A DNA stretch of 45,887 nt. Origin: Microcystis wesenbergii FACHB-1317 (GTDB lineage Bacteria; Cyanobacteriota; Cyanobacteriia; Cyanobacteriales; Microcystaceae). A program made the translations under genes and the position numbers. Of the stretch, positions 25,442 through 33,690 are shown piece by piece; position 1 is the first letter of the stretch, and each line of letters starts with the position of its first letter. The stretch lies in assembly GCF_014696875.1 (NCBI RefSeq), contig NZ_JACJQV010000159.1, positions 1 through 45,887 on the forward strand, read 5' to 3'. Under the pieces are notes generated by a model. The model did no database searches and had not been told where the DNA came from. It was given only the letters and a program-made list of their open reading frames with translations.

Positions 25442-26254
25442 TTACTTTTCGGAACTACGCCCTAAATCTTTAGATCTATGATAGGCCGCCACTACTGCCT
25501 CGATAATAGTCGATCGAAAAGAGCCTTTTTCTAATTGTCTCACCCCAGCAATCGTAGTTCCCCCGGGGCTAGTGACGCGATCCTTTAATTCCCCAGGGTG
25601 TATGGCCGATTCTTTTAATAGGGTTGCCGTCCCTAAAACTGTTTCTATGGCCAATTGAGATGCGATCGCTCGTGGTAATCCCGCCGCCACACCACCATCG
25701 CTTAAAGCTTCCACCATCAGGGCCACAAATGCCGGACCCGATCCCGATAATCCCGTTACCGCGTCCATCAAAGCCTCGGGAACTTCCACCACCGAACCGA
25801 CCGCAGCAAAAATATCTCTGGCTACGGCCAGATGTTCTGGTTCCGCATGACGACCAGATGCGATCGCTGTAACCCCTTGTCCCACCGTGGCCGGGGTATT
25901 GGGCATCGTCCGGATTACGGGGCGATCGGGAAAGCCCATTTCTAAGCGATTGAGGGTAACTCCCGCCAAAATCGAGATAATTAGGGGTTTTTCGGGTATT
26001 CCTAGCAAACTATTCACTACTTGCTCTAAAATTTGCGGTTTTACCGCTAAGATTAACACCTCAGTTGCTCTAGCGGCTTCCCGGTTATCCTCGCTGACTT
26101 GCACTCCGTAGGTGTTAACCCAAAAGTTGCGCCGTTGGGATTGGGGTTCACTGACTAACACCGTTTCGGGACTATAAATATTTTTTTTTAATAAACGGCT
26201 GAGAATGGCCTCGGCCATCACGCCACCGCCAATAATTCCTAAACGAATAGACAC
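25442..26254 (-). CDS. proC: Pyrroline-5-carboxylate reductase
   Basis: 270 aa, usual length. It catalyses the last step of proline synthesis (P5C to proline with NAD(P)H). The Rossmann motif LGIIGGGVMAEAIL is at the N-terminus. RTMPNTPATVGQGVTAIA and the family signature DAVTGLSGSGPAFVALMVEAL are in the middle. The C-terminus has KDRVTSPGGTTIAGVRQLEKG. The start is GTG at 26254, placed right before the Rossmann strand. It lies 125 bp downstream of sepF on the same strand, as in other cyanobacteria. Contains HIP1 sites. Confidence 0.95.
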   Translation of the reverse strand: MSIRLGIIGGGVMAEAILSRLLKKNIYSPETVLVSEPQSQRRNFWVNTYGVQVSEDNREAARATEVLILAVKPQILEQVVNSLLGIPEKPLIISILAGVTLNRLEMGFPDRPVIRTMPNTPATVGQGVTAIASGRHAEPEHLAVARDIFAAVGSVVEVPEALMDAVTGLSGSGPAFVALMVEALSDGGVAAGLPRAIASQLAIETVLGTATLLKESAIHPGELKDRVTSPGGTTIAGVRQLEKGSFRSTIIEAVVAAYHRSKDLGRSSEK

Positions 26255-26379
26255 AGTATTATTGAAAGTAAAAAGTAAAAAAGAGAGATTTAGCTATCCT
26301 ACCCAGAAAAAACACATCCTCTCGAGCAATCGAGCGATTTCCAACTTCGACAAACTTGACGAGAGGACTATGGGCGGAT

Positions 26380-26952
26380 TCATTGAGCTAATCGATTGAT
26401 TTCAGCGCCCCAAGCAGGTGCGGAGGAAACGGGTCGAGCCATTTTCGGATTGTCGGCGATATCGTGAATAGTTCCCGAAAGGGTGCTAACTTTAACGCAG
26501 CTGGGGGTAAATAGGAAAATACTCTCACCGATGCGTTCTTGATGACCATCAATTGCGTAAGTGCCACCGGCGACAAAATCCACGGCTCTTTGTGCTTCTT
26601 CGGGATCCATGACGTTGAGGTTTAAAACCACCGATTTGCGTTCTCTCAGGGTTTGGATAACTTGGGGCATTTCCTCGAAGGAATGGGGTTCGATCACGAC
26701 TACTTCTGCATTATTGTTGTTAATACCTGGCATACCGATCACGTTGCTTCTGTTGGGTCCCATAGATGTGGCTGTGTTGAGATTTAAAGGTTCGCGTTGA
26801 CGACGATTAAGCGGTTCTTCTTCTTCGTTTTGATCCTTCTCTTGGGGGGAAGACTTTTCCCAGTTCATTTCTTCGTAGTCGGTTTCGTCTTCGTCTTCTG
26901 GTTGTTCGGAGATGCCGACAAAATCTTTGAGTTTGGTAAAAATGTTGTTCAC
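26380..26952 (-). CDS. sepF: Cell division protein SepF
   Basis: 190 aa. The N-terminal amphipathic helix [14 protein letters not shown] (membrane binding) is followed by an acidic linker (~15-60). The SepF domain (~80-170) includes [40 protein letters not shown] and [20 protein letters not shown]. SepF tethers FtsZ to the membrane during division; the cyanobacterial homologue is also called Cdv2. The start is GTG at 26952. It is between pipY and proC, the conserved cyanobacterial order. Confidence 0.94.
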   Translation of the reverse strand: MNNIFTKLKDFVGISEQPEDEDETDYEEMNWEKSSPQEKDQNEEEEPLNRRQREPLNLNTATSMGPNRSNVIGMPGINNNNAEVVVIEPHSFEEMPQVIQTLRERKSVVLNLNVMDPEEAQRAVDFVAGGTYAIDGHQERIGESIFLFTPSCVKVSTLSGTIHDIADNPKMARPVSSAPAWGAEINRLAQ

Positions 26953-27412
26953 AGTCTAAGGTCCTTCACAAGATTTTTTTGGGTGGTCTTGTCTAGAGTC
27001 GGGGTTATTTATTGGCCTTTAACAATTTTTGCTCTAACTTAGTACAGGGGAACTATTTTGTTAAGGGTTCGTCATTTTAGTCGTCTGGAGGCAGCGGTTA
27101 GTTCCCAAATTAAGCTATCAGTTATCAGCTGCTGAAGGCAAGAGGCAACAGGCACTCGTGCAGAAGACAGAATCTGGCAATTCTCCTACCTAAAAATAAG
27201 GTTAGAAACTAAGCACATCAAAGCTTTTAGCTTAACCAATTAGGTTTTAGATTCGGTCTTTGTGATCAGGGGATAGTTTTCAGGGATTGGGAAAAAGTCA
27301 ATTCCTCATTTCTAACCACCAGCTTCTAGATTGGGCGCTGCAATTCTAATATATATTATCACCGATCATTAAATTTTCTAGGGGGGTTTTTCTGTAAATT
27401 TAGGGAGATAGT
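26953..27412. other. Intergenic region between pipY and sepF
   Basis: 460 bp without a gene. It contains short repeats (TTATCAGCTGCTG, GGCAACAGGCA near 27115-27155). The promoter for sepF presumably lies in 26960-27100; no consensus boxes were convincing. Confidence 0.5.
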
Positions 27413-28072
27413 TTAGTAAGTGCGATCACCAAAAATGCTGGTTCCCACCCGGATCAAAGTGGCTCCAGCCTTGATGGCGAGAGGATAATCGTTAGACATC
27501 CCCATGGATAGATGAGGCAGGCGTAAACTAGAGCTATTCTCGATTATTTGGGCTAAATCGCTGGTTTTTTCAAAGGCGGCCAACTTTTCCCCAGCGGATA
27601 ATCCCCGGGGCAGAATTGTCATCAAACCTTGAATTTTTAGCTGTTGACAGTTGACTAAAGCGGGAAGAGCTGCTAGTAATTCGGCCTTGTCCCAACCGAA
27701 CTTATCGGGATCGGGGACAACTTTCACCTGTAGCAAAACTTGGGGATTAATCTCTAATTCCCCAGCTAGGCGATCGAGTCTTTGGGCTAATTTTAAACTA
27801 TCGAGGGAATGGATTAAATCGAAAGATTCTAGGACTTTGCGCGCTTTATTTGCCTGTAGATGCCCAATAAAGTGCCAAGAAATATCTGGCAGGTCTTTTA
27901 GTTCTTGCTGCTTCGAGATTGCTTCCTGTAGCTTACTTTCAGCAAAATCTCTCACTCCTGCTCGGTAAGCTTGACGGATATAATCGCCAGATACCTGTTT
28001 ACTGACGGCAATCAGACGCGTGCAGGGGGGTAGGGTAAGACGGATTGACTCGATACGACTAGCGATCGTCAT
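27413..28072 (-). CDS. pipY: PLP-homeostasis protein PipY (YggS/PLPBP family)
   Basis: 219 aa. A pyridoxal-phosphate-binding single-domain protein that controls vitamin B6 and amino-acid pools. The PLP-lysine segment is LIAVSKQVSGDYIRQAYRAG. Family blocks follow: FAESKLQEAISKQ, WHFIGHLQANKARKVL, LQVKVVPDPDKFGW, LRLPHLSMGMSNDYPLAI and TLIRVGTSIFGDR. The start lies nine bp after the pipX stop. In Synechococcus PipX-PipY are co-transcribed and functionally linked; the same arrangement is seen here. Confidence 0.94.
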   Translation of the reverse strand: MTIASRIESIRLTLPPCTRLIAVSKQVSGDYIRQAYRAGVRDFAESKLQEAISKQQELKDLPDISWHFIGHLQANKARKVLESFDLIHSLDSLKLAQRLDRLAGELEINPQVLLQVKVVPDPDKFGWDKAELLAALPALVNCQQLKIQGLMTILPRGLSAGEKLAAFEKTSDLAQIIENSSSLRLPHLSMGMSNDYPLAIKAGATLIRVGTSIFGDRTY

Positions 28073-28081
28073 GAACTAGAC

Positions 28082-28348
28082 TTAAAAAGTTTGTTGATAA
28101 ATTTGGTTGAGACTGTTAAATTCTTGCACATTACTGCCCCGGCGCAAATTCCGCAGCCGGTTTTCCACCAAAAGACGAGCATCGGAACGACTAATCGGAT
28201 CGAACGAGACTTTTTTGGGTTCCACCGTCACCAGAAAAAAAAGACGTTGGGCATAAAGAGTGGTGAATAATTCCCGATGTTCTTCTAATAGACACACTCT
28301 GTATAATAGACCGAAAGTAGGATGATTGAGATAGGTTTCGTTACTCAT
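28082..28348 (-). CDS. pipX: PipX, PII/NtcA coactivator
   Basis: 88 aa, usual length. The Tudor-like N-terminal half (YLNHPTFGLLYRVCLLEEHR, LFTTLYAQRLFFLV) and two C-terminal helices (SRSDARLLVENRLRNLRRG, LNQIYQQTF) match PipX. It binds NtcA with 2-oxoglutarate to activate nitrogen genes, or PII when nitrogen is abundant. First gene of the pipX-pipY pair. A TAGAAT -10-like box lies ~100 bp upstream on the minus strand (near 28460); no clear NtcA box seen. Confidence 0.95.
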   Translation of the reverse strand: MSNETYLNHPTFGLLYRVCLLEEHRELFTTLYAQRLFFLVTVEPKKVSFDPISRSDARLLVENRLRNLRRGSNVQEFNSLNQIYQQTF

Positions 28349-28856
28349 TCAAGCGATCGCTAAAGGAAAAGGATGGAGCGAACTAGAAAGTTTTTCAACA
28401 ACAAAATCAAGCGGATGGCTCGAAAACAATTGATTTTCTGGGTGTTTCCCCTAGCCTGATTCTACCAGAATCCTTCAATGACAACTAACGATGCCAGTCT
28501 ATGTCATGATTTCCTGAGTTTTCACTTTTTCCCTGTTAACTTGGATACATTTCGGTGACAAGTTGTCATCATCAGAAATTAGCTCTGCTGCAAAAATCAA
28601 AGATTTTCCCTTAGCTGAGGAGACTCCGAGACAGGAAGATAAAAAAGACAAGAGAGAACTAAACTAACGATAAAAACTAAGATTATCTCAAATTTATCTG
28701 GTTTTTTAGAAATTTTGACCCGATAGCGGCGATCAGTGAACTAAAAACTCACATCTGATCACTGATAACTGATAACTGATCACTGAATCGCTGATCAAAT
28801 GCCCTAAGCTTGTATTAAGCCTTTTTTAACTTCAAATTCCTTTAACCTCAATCAAT
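28349..28856. other. Divergent intergenic region pipX / ndhB
   Basis: Carries a HIP1 octamer beside pipX (28352 area), AT-rich sequence and a heptamer run (ACTGATA/ACTGATC) at ~28755-28795, about 60 bp before ndhB. It must hold promoters for both genes, but I could not single them out. No gene seen. Confidence 0.55.
28755..28795. repeat. Heptamer tandem repeat (ACTGATA)n
   Basis: Five to six units of CTGATCA/CTGATAA, 60 bp upstream of ndhB. Confidence 0.85.
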
Positions 28857-30398
28857 ATGGATTTTTCTAGTCTTGTTGCCAGTCAGCTAAACGCCGGCGT
28901 TATCTGGCCCGAAGGAATCCTGATTATTACCCTGATGGTGATTTTAATCGGCGATTTAATCGTGGGACGAAGTGCCAGAAGTTGGCTGCCCTACGTTGCG
29001 ATCGCTGGTCTGCTCGCTGCTGTGGTTGCTCTCTATTTTGCCTGGGACAATCCGAAACCGGTGGCCTTTTTAGGGGCTTTTGAGGGGGATAATCTCAGTA
29101 TCGTCTTTAGGGGGATTATTGCCCTTTCTACCGCCTCCACAGTGCTGATGTCTATCCGTTATGTGGAACAAGCGGGAACCTCCCTGGCGGAATTCTTGGC
29201 CATTATGCTCACCGCGACCCTCGGGGGAATGTTCCTATCTGGCGCTAGTGAATTGGTGATGATCTTCATCTCCCTAGAAATGCTCAGTATTTCCTCCTAT
29301 CTAATGACCGGTTACATGAAGCGGGATCCTCGATCGAACGAGGCCGCCTTAAAATACCTGTTAATTGGAGCTTCTAGTTCGGCGATTTTCCTCTATGGTG
29401 TTTCCCTTCTCTACGGTTTATCCGGAGGTGAAACCAGTTTAAGTGCCATTGCCCAAAAATTAACTGATGTTAACGGTGGTCAGTCCCTGGCCTTAGCGAT
29501 CGCATTAGTGTTTGTGATTGCTGGTATCGCCTTCAAAATTTCGGCGGTTCCCTTTCACCAGTGGACTCCTGATGTGTACGAAGGTTCACCCACTCCCGTG
29601 GTCGCTTTCCTCTCGGTGGGTTCCAAAGCGGCCGGTTTTGCCCTAGCAATTCGCTTATTAGTGACGGTTTTCGGTCTAGTGAGCGAACAATGGCGGTTTA
29701 TCTTTATCGCTCTAGCAATTTTGAGCATGATCCTCGGCAACGTGGTCGCCTTGGCCCAAACTAGCATGAAACGGATGTTAGCCTATTCCTCGATCGGTCA
29801 GGCGGGTTTTGTCATGATTGGTTTAACCGCCGGTACTGACGCGGGTTACTCTAGCATGATTTTCTATCTGTTAATTTACCTGTTCATGAACCTAGGGGCT
29901 TTTGCCTGTGTGATTCTCTTTGCTCTGAGAACCGGAACCGATCAGATCGCTGAGTATTCGGGACTCTACCAGAAAGATCCGCTCCTAACCCTATGTTTAA
30001 GCATCTGTCTGCTTTCTTTAGGGGGAATTCCGCCTCTAGCGGGCTTCTTTGGTAAGATTTATCTATTCTGGGCCGGTTGGCAAGCGGGACTTTATGCCCT
30101 CGTCCTCGTTGGTTTAGTCACCAGTGTGGCCTCGATTTACTACTATATCCGTGTGGTCAAAATGATGGTAGTCAAGGAACCCCAAGAGATGTCCGATGCG
30201 GTGAAAAATTACCCCGTTATCAATTGGACTCTTACTGGGATGCGTCCCCTACAGGTGGGTATTGTCCTCTCCCTAGTGGCGACTTCCCTAGCTGGTATCC
30301 TTTCCAATCCTCTCTTTACCCTAGCGACGGATTCCGTCACCACTACCCCCATCCTACAATCGGCGGCCCTGGCGACGCATATTTCCCGGGCAAATTGA
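28857..30398 (+). CDS. ndhB: NAD(P)H-quinone oxidoreductase subunit 2
   Basis: 513 aa with about 14 hydrophobic segments. NdhB is a proton-pumping membrane subunit of cyanobacterial NDH-1, used in respiration, cyclic electron flow and CO2 uptake in thylakoid membranes. Recognisable blocks are [30 protein letters not shown] (split by the LSIS motif), [20 protein letters not shown] (Lys in the pump channel) and [23 protein letters not shown] start. HIP1 octamers occur inside. It is followed by a hairpin at 30415-30448. Confidence 0.96.
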   Translation: MDFSSLVASQLNAGVIWPEGILIITLMVILIGDLIVGRSARSWLPYVAIAGLLAAVVALYFAWDNPKPVAFLGAFEGDNLSIVFRGIIALSTASTVLMSIRYVEQAGTSLAEFLAIMLTATLGGMFLSGASELVMIFISLEMLSISSYLMTGYMKRDPRSNEAALKYLLIGASSSAIFLYGVSLLYGLSGGETSLSAIAQKLTDVNGGQSLALAIALVFVIAGIAFKISAVPFHQWTPDVYEGSPTPVVAFLSVGSKAAGFALAIRLLVTVFGLVSEQWRFIFIALAILSMILGNVVALAQTSMKRMLAYSSIGQAGFVMIGLTAGTDAGYSSMIFYLLIYLFMNLGAFACVILFALRTGTDQIAEYSGLYQKDPLLTLCLSICLLSLGGIPPLAGFFGKIYLFWAGWQAGLYALVLVGLVTSVASIYYYIRVVKMMVVKEPQEMSDAVKNYPVINWTLTGMRPLQVGIVLSLVATSLAGILSNPLFTLATDSVTTTPILQSAALATHISRAN

Positions 30399-30414
30399 GA
30401 ATCTCTGTTGATTT

Positions 30415-30448
30415 ATCGGCGTTGTCAGATCAGAATAACAACGCCGAT
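30415..30448 (+). terminator. Hairpin downstream of ndhB
   Basis: An 11-bp perfect stem ATCGGCGTTGT/ACAACGCCGAT with a 12-nt loop, 17 bp after the ndhB stop. There is no strong T run, so it may be an RNA-stabilising 3' hairpin or a weak terminator. Confidence 0.6.
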
Positions 30449-30477
30449 TTACACCTAATCCGTTTTTAATAATGTGA

Positions 30478-30729
30478 TTAACTCTCATCTTCTTCTAAAA
30501 TAGAGGCGAAAATATCTGGAGTTAATCCGTTAGCTTCTGCTTCATCACTAGCTTGATCCATAATTGGTGATAATCTTGCCGCTGCTTTTTGACGATATTT
30601 TTCTAATTCTAATTGAATAGTTTCAGTTAATTTGTTTTCTATGTTCGCTCGGTCATTGGGTTTAATTTTAGCGTAATATCTAGCAATTTCTAAAGGAACT
30701 TGAATAGTGATTTCTGTCTTGCTATTCAT
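30478..30729 (-). CDS. Orphan antitoxin-like protein
   Basis: 83 aa, helical. TEITIQVPLEIARYYAKIKP is a strand-helix start typical of small DNA-binding antitoxins, followed by LTETIQLELEKYRQKAAARLSPIMDQ (broken heptads) and the acidic tail GLTPDIFASILEEDES. The tail resembles antitoxins that precede PIN or RelE toxins in cyanobacteria. No toxin follows: 80 bp downstream is the convergent ndhB end. The family is uncertain. Confidence 0.6.
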   Translation of the reverse strand: MNSKTEITIQVPLEIARYYAKIKPNDRANIENKLTETIQLELEKYRQKAAARLSPIMDQASDEAEANGLTPDIFASILEEDES

Positions 30730-30757
30730 GGTAATTGATTGTTTTTTTTACTTTTAA

Positions 30758-30792
30758 CAGAAAACGGGTTTCTCGGAGAAACCCGTTTTCTG
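30758..30792. repeat. 35-bp perfect palindrome
   Basis: 17-bp arms (CAGAAAACGGGTTTCTC and its complement) around one base. It could form a strong hairpin in either transcript. Confidence 0.9.
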
Positions 30793-30798
30793 TGCGTT

Positions 30799-31060
30799 AC
30801 TCAACGGATTTAGTATGATTTAAAAGTTGCCATTGGATCAAAAAAATCAATGAATAGGGCTTGCTGAAAAAGTACGGGCGAAGCATTCGGATAGAAAATC
30901 TACGGTTTCACCGATAGGTTATTGCTCGAATGCTTCGCCCCTACAGGACGCGGGCCGATGAAGACGCAAGGTTTTTAAGCACGATTGTATCAAAAGTTAC
31001 AATTTAATAAATCTTTACATTTTTCTCCTCGACTAGCGACTCATACTAAATCCGTTGAGT
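30799..31060. mobile_element. Non-coding MITE-like element, nested
   Basis: Perfect 20-bp terminal inverted repeats: ACTCAACGGATTTAGTATGA at 30799-30818 and its complement at 31041-31060. Inside, a 14-bp inverted pair GGGCGAAGCATTCG (30876-30889) / CGAATGCTTCGCCC (30927-30940) marks a second, inserted repeat. No transposase. Confidence 0.7.
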
Positions 31061-31099
31061 ATAGGCTACATATCAGGACAGACAAAAGGGTGAATAAAT

Positions 31100-31213
31100 A
31101 ATCAGTTTTTAATAACCAGATTTAGCGTTGGGTTTCATACTTCAACCCAACCTACGTTCATCTTATATTTAATTCCACCCACCTACTTAATCAGTCTTTA
31201 ATAACCAGATTTA
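31100..31213. repeat. 64-bp dispersed repeat (copy B) between 25-bp direct repeats
   Basis: 31126-31189 is the inverted copy of 9229-9292. It is flanked by AATCAGTTTTTAATAACCAG... at 31100-31124 and the same with one change at 31189-31213. Confidence 0.75.
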
Positions 31214-31251
31214 ATATTAAGACTTGTTCTAAGCTTAACCTGCTTTTTGCC

Positions 31252-33285
31252 TTACTCAAATTGGCCAAGTAAAAGACTGATTTCGTTAACAACATTCTCA
31301 CTTGCTTTTAACGCTTCTTTTCTAATTGCTTGAATTTCGGTCATACTTTTGGCGATTCTCTGCTGTTTAGATTTGGGTGGAATAGGCACTAAAACTTTAG
31401 ACAAATCATCTACTAAAATAGTAGGAATAGCATGACCTGTCATGTACCTTTTAATCTGACGCAAAAAAAAGTCTGTTCGCATATATACTAATAAAAACAA
31501 AGGCTCGACTCCCTGAATATTTCTTAATACTGAAAATCCATTTGAGCAAATTGCTCCGTCTTCATCTTCCGTGATTAGGGCTGTTGCTTGGCGTGGTGTT
31601 CCTGTACTTGCTCCTGAAATTGCTGTAATAATATCGCCTTTGTACAATCTATAAGTTGCGCGAGATGGGGCCTCATGTGCCTTAATTATTTGTTGAGAAA
31701 CAACTTGCATTGTACGGTAATCAACATCGGAAATGGCGATATATCTAATTTCACTGTCCCTAGCTAAACGAAAATCAGCTGAATCTCTCAAAATATCGGC
31801 AATTTCACCTAAAGGTTTCGCCCCAATAGATTTTAGATGTTCTAATAATTTTTGGTCATTGGGTAAATAATGTTCGGCATCCAGTCTCGAATTGAGCAGG
31901 GTATTCTTAACTGTATAAATACAATCGCTGTTTTGTGCAAATTCCCCATTGATAAATGACCTAAAAGATTGAGAAATATCATCTATATCATCGTCAACTA
32001 TTGGCAAACCTGATTTTGTTCGGGCTATAACTCCCGACTCGTTGCGCTTATATATTGTTTGTCCTTTAACGTCATAGCCTATTTTTTTGATTTGTGCCAT
32101 AAAACAAGAATCATGGTTTGCTGGTAATTTTTGAACTACCAAAAGTGATGTCTTGATTCCAGTGCCGTAGGGTACAAAGGCTTCCGGCGGTATGGAAACA
32201 ACACCTAATATTTTTGTTTGGGAGCGCAACCAATGGCGAATCGGTCCATTAGAGATATTTTGTAATAGACCATCGGGCAGAATAATCGCCATGCGCCCAC
32301 CTACCCGCAATAATTTTATAGATTTCTCAATAAATAAAATATCGGGCGACTGACCCGCTAAAACGGTTGGGGAAACTTCCCAACCATTGGACGCTGATTT
32401 ATGCCATTTCCGGGCAAGAAGATATGATTTAAGAATTTTCTGGTCTTCTACTTTGCCTTTATTTCCGAAAGGAGGATTGGTCAAGATAACATCAAAAGAA
32501 TTATTTAATTTTTCATCTTCGATAAGCGCATTAGTGCAGATAATTTCTGAACCTGTGCCACCTTCAAAAACTAAACGAATCATTCCCGAAAGGGCGACAT
32601 CGGGATTAAATTCAATTCCTGTAATACTTTCTTGCACAAAACTTGCTATATTGAACTCTGGATTATTTTGTCGAACATGGTTGATTGCTTGAATTAAAAA
32701 ACCACCACTTCCGCAAGCAGGATCTATAATTTTTTCGTTTGGTTTGGGGTCTATCATTTCAACCGCAAGACGGACAATTGGATGAGGCGTAAAAAATTCT
32801 CCCCTATCTCCACGCTGGTGTCTATTTACAAAAGTCTGAAAGGCTTCACCTTTTATATCGCCAGATGTTTTAGTTAAATTAATGTACTGTAACCTGCCTA
32901 CAATATAAGCAAGAGTCAAAGGTTTTAACTTGAATTTGTCATCGGTGAAAAATCCCCGATAATGATTCTTGATGGAGGTAAATAATTGACTGAGACGCGA
33001 CATAAATTCATCGGACTTATTGGCGACGATGGCTTTATATTCACTTGCTGTAACGCCAAAATTTACAGATTGCTTGGCAGATTTTTCATCATGAAGTTTG
33101 ATGATGATTAGTTTAACCATCTCGTGAAAAATCTTGTCTTTGAGCATTCCTTCGTTGGCGTAAATATAATTATGGCACTCTTCAAAAACTGCGGAAAGAT
33201 TGTTAGAAGGTCGTAATTCCTGAATTTGCGGGAGTTTTTCAGGTAACAGGCTATCTTCGGAAAATAACAATCCTTGCTCTTTCAT
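31252..33285 (-). CDS. N6-adenine methylase fused to specificity domain (type I-like M-S fusion)
   Basis: 677 aa. Residues ~1-165 resemble the HsdM N-terminal domain, ending in RHQRGDRGEFFTPHPI. The methylase core has motif I DPACGSGGF (188-196) and motif IV NPPF (270-273). From ~460 a single HsdS-like target-recognition unit follows: SRLDAEHYLPNDQKLLEHL, PLGEIADILRDSADF, YRLYKGDIITAISGAS, VLVPIPPKSKQQRIAKSM. It probably methylates adenine in a specific DNA site. No endonuclease or separate HsdS gene lies nearby, so it may be a solitary methylase or the remainder of a type IIG/type I system. Its ATG overlaps the stop of a small upstream ORF (ATGA). Confidence 0.87.
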   Translation of the reverse strand: MKEQGLLFSEDSLLPEKLPQIQELRPSNNLSAVFEECHNYIYANEGMLKDKIFHEMVKLIIIKLHDEKSAKQSVNFGVTASEYKAIVANKSDEFMSRLSQLFTSIKNHYRGFFTDDKFKLKPLTLAYIVGRLQYINLTKTSGDIKGEAFQTFVNRHQRGDRGEFFTPHPIVRLAVEMIDPKPNEKIIDPACGSGGFLIQAINHVRQNNPEFNIASFVQESITGIEFNPDVALSGMIRLVFEGGTGSEIICTNALIEDEKLNNSFDVILTNPPFGNKGKVEDQKILKSYLLARKWHKSASNGWEVSPTVLAGQSPDILFIEKSIKLLRVGGRMAIILPDGLLQNISNGPIRHWLRSQTKILGVVSIPPEAFVPYGTGIKTSLLVVQKLPANHDSCFMAQIKKIGYDVKGQTIYKRNESGVIARTKSGLPIVDDDIDDISQSFRSFINGEFAQNSDCIYTVKNTLLNSRLDAEHYLPNDQKLLEHLKSIGAKPLGEIADILRDSADFRLARDSEIRYIAISDVDYRTMQVVSQQIIKAHEAPSRATYRLYKGDIITAISGASTGTPRQATALITEDEDGAICSNGFSVLRNIQGVEPLFLLVYMRTDFFLRQIKRYMTGHAIPTILVDDLSKVLVPIPPKSKQQRIAKSMTEIQAIRKEALKASENVVNEISLLLGQFE

Positions 33286-33413
33286 TTTTCCAGTTTGATT
33301 TGACCGTTTCCCCTTGCGGGTTGTTGAATAGATAAACTATTTTTAGCCTCGACTGCATTCCTACCAAACCAGTCTTTTAGTGGACAGAGATCATCGCCAT
33401 CTTGATTAAACAA
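33282..33413 (-). CDS. Small 43-aa ORF translationally coupled to the methylase
   Basis: TTG start at 33413, stop overlapping the methylase ATG by four bases. AGGGG lies 7 nt before the TTG, and a consensus promoter would start transcription ~13 nt before it. Translated parts include FNQDGDDLCPLKDWFGRNAV and SLSIQQPARGNGQIKLEK. It is hydrophilic with no recognised family. It could be a coupling leader, a regulatory small protein, or the remnant of a longer gene. The coding call is inference. Confidence 0.45.
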   Translation of the reverse strand: MFNQDGDDLCPLKDWFGRNAVEAKNSLSIQQPARGNGQIKLEK

Positions 33414-33432
33414 GAACTTGCCCCTATACCTA

Positions 33433-33461
33433 ATTATAGAATATAAATTAGAGTATGTCAA
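33433..33461 (-). promoter_or_regulatory. Consensus sigma-70 promoter for the methylase operon
   Basis: On the minus strand TTGACA (33456-33461), 17-bp spacer, TATAAT (33433-33438): a perfect match. Predicted transcription start is near 33426, then AGGGG and the TTG of the small ORF. Confidence 0.75.
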
Positions 33462-33561
33462 GAGATAAAAAATTCAGTTTCATGTTAACCAAAGTAAGTA
33501 AAAAAAGCTGAGAGATTGTTGATGACAGAAATTCGGAGCATCTTTCAATTTGATAACGCCA

Positions 33562-33622
33562 ATTGTAGGGCTGATTCCGGAATTAGCGCCAATTGTAGGG
33601 CTAATTCATGAATTAGCCCTAC
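33562..33622. repeat. Repeat block with 28-bp perfect palindrome
   Basis: GCCAATTGTAGGGCT occurs twice in tandem. The second copy runs into a 28-bp palindrome at 33595-33622 (arms GTAGGGCTAATTCA and complement). Confidence 0.85.
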
Positions 33623-33655
33623 AGCTATTGACAAGGCCTATTGTTTAGCCTTTTG

Positions 33656-33680
33656 ATCAGGTGAGTGCCACCCACCTGAT
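33656..33680. terminator. Hairpin downstream of ychF
   Basis: Stem ATCAGGTG/CACCTGAT with a 9-nt loop, 10 bp after the ychF stop. A T-rich tract follows only on the plus strand, so termination on the ychF strand is uncertain. Confidence 0.4.
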
Positions 33681-33690
33681 TTATTTTTAG

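Larger units (their letters stand above)
30730..31251. other. Intergenic region made of nested repeats
   Basis: Almost wholly repeats: a 35-bp palindrome (30758-30792), a 262-bp element with 20-bp inverted ends (30799-31060), and a 64-bp REP-like unit (31126-31189) flanked by 25-bp direct repeats. No gene seen. Confidence 0.75.
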
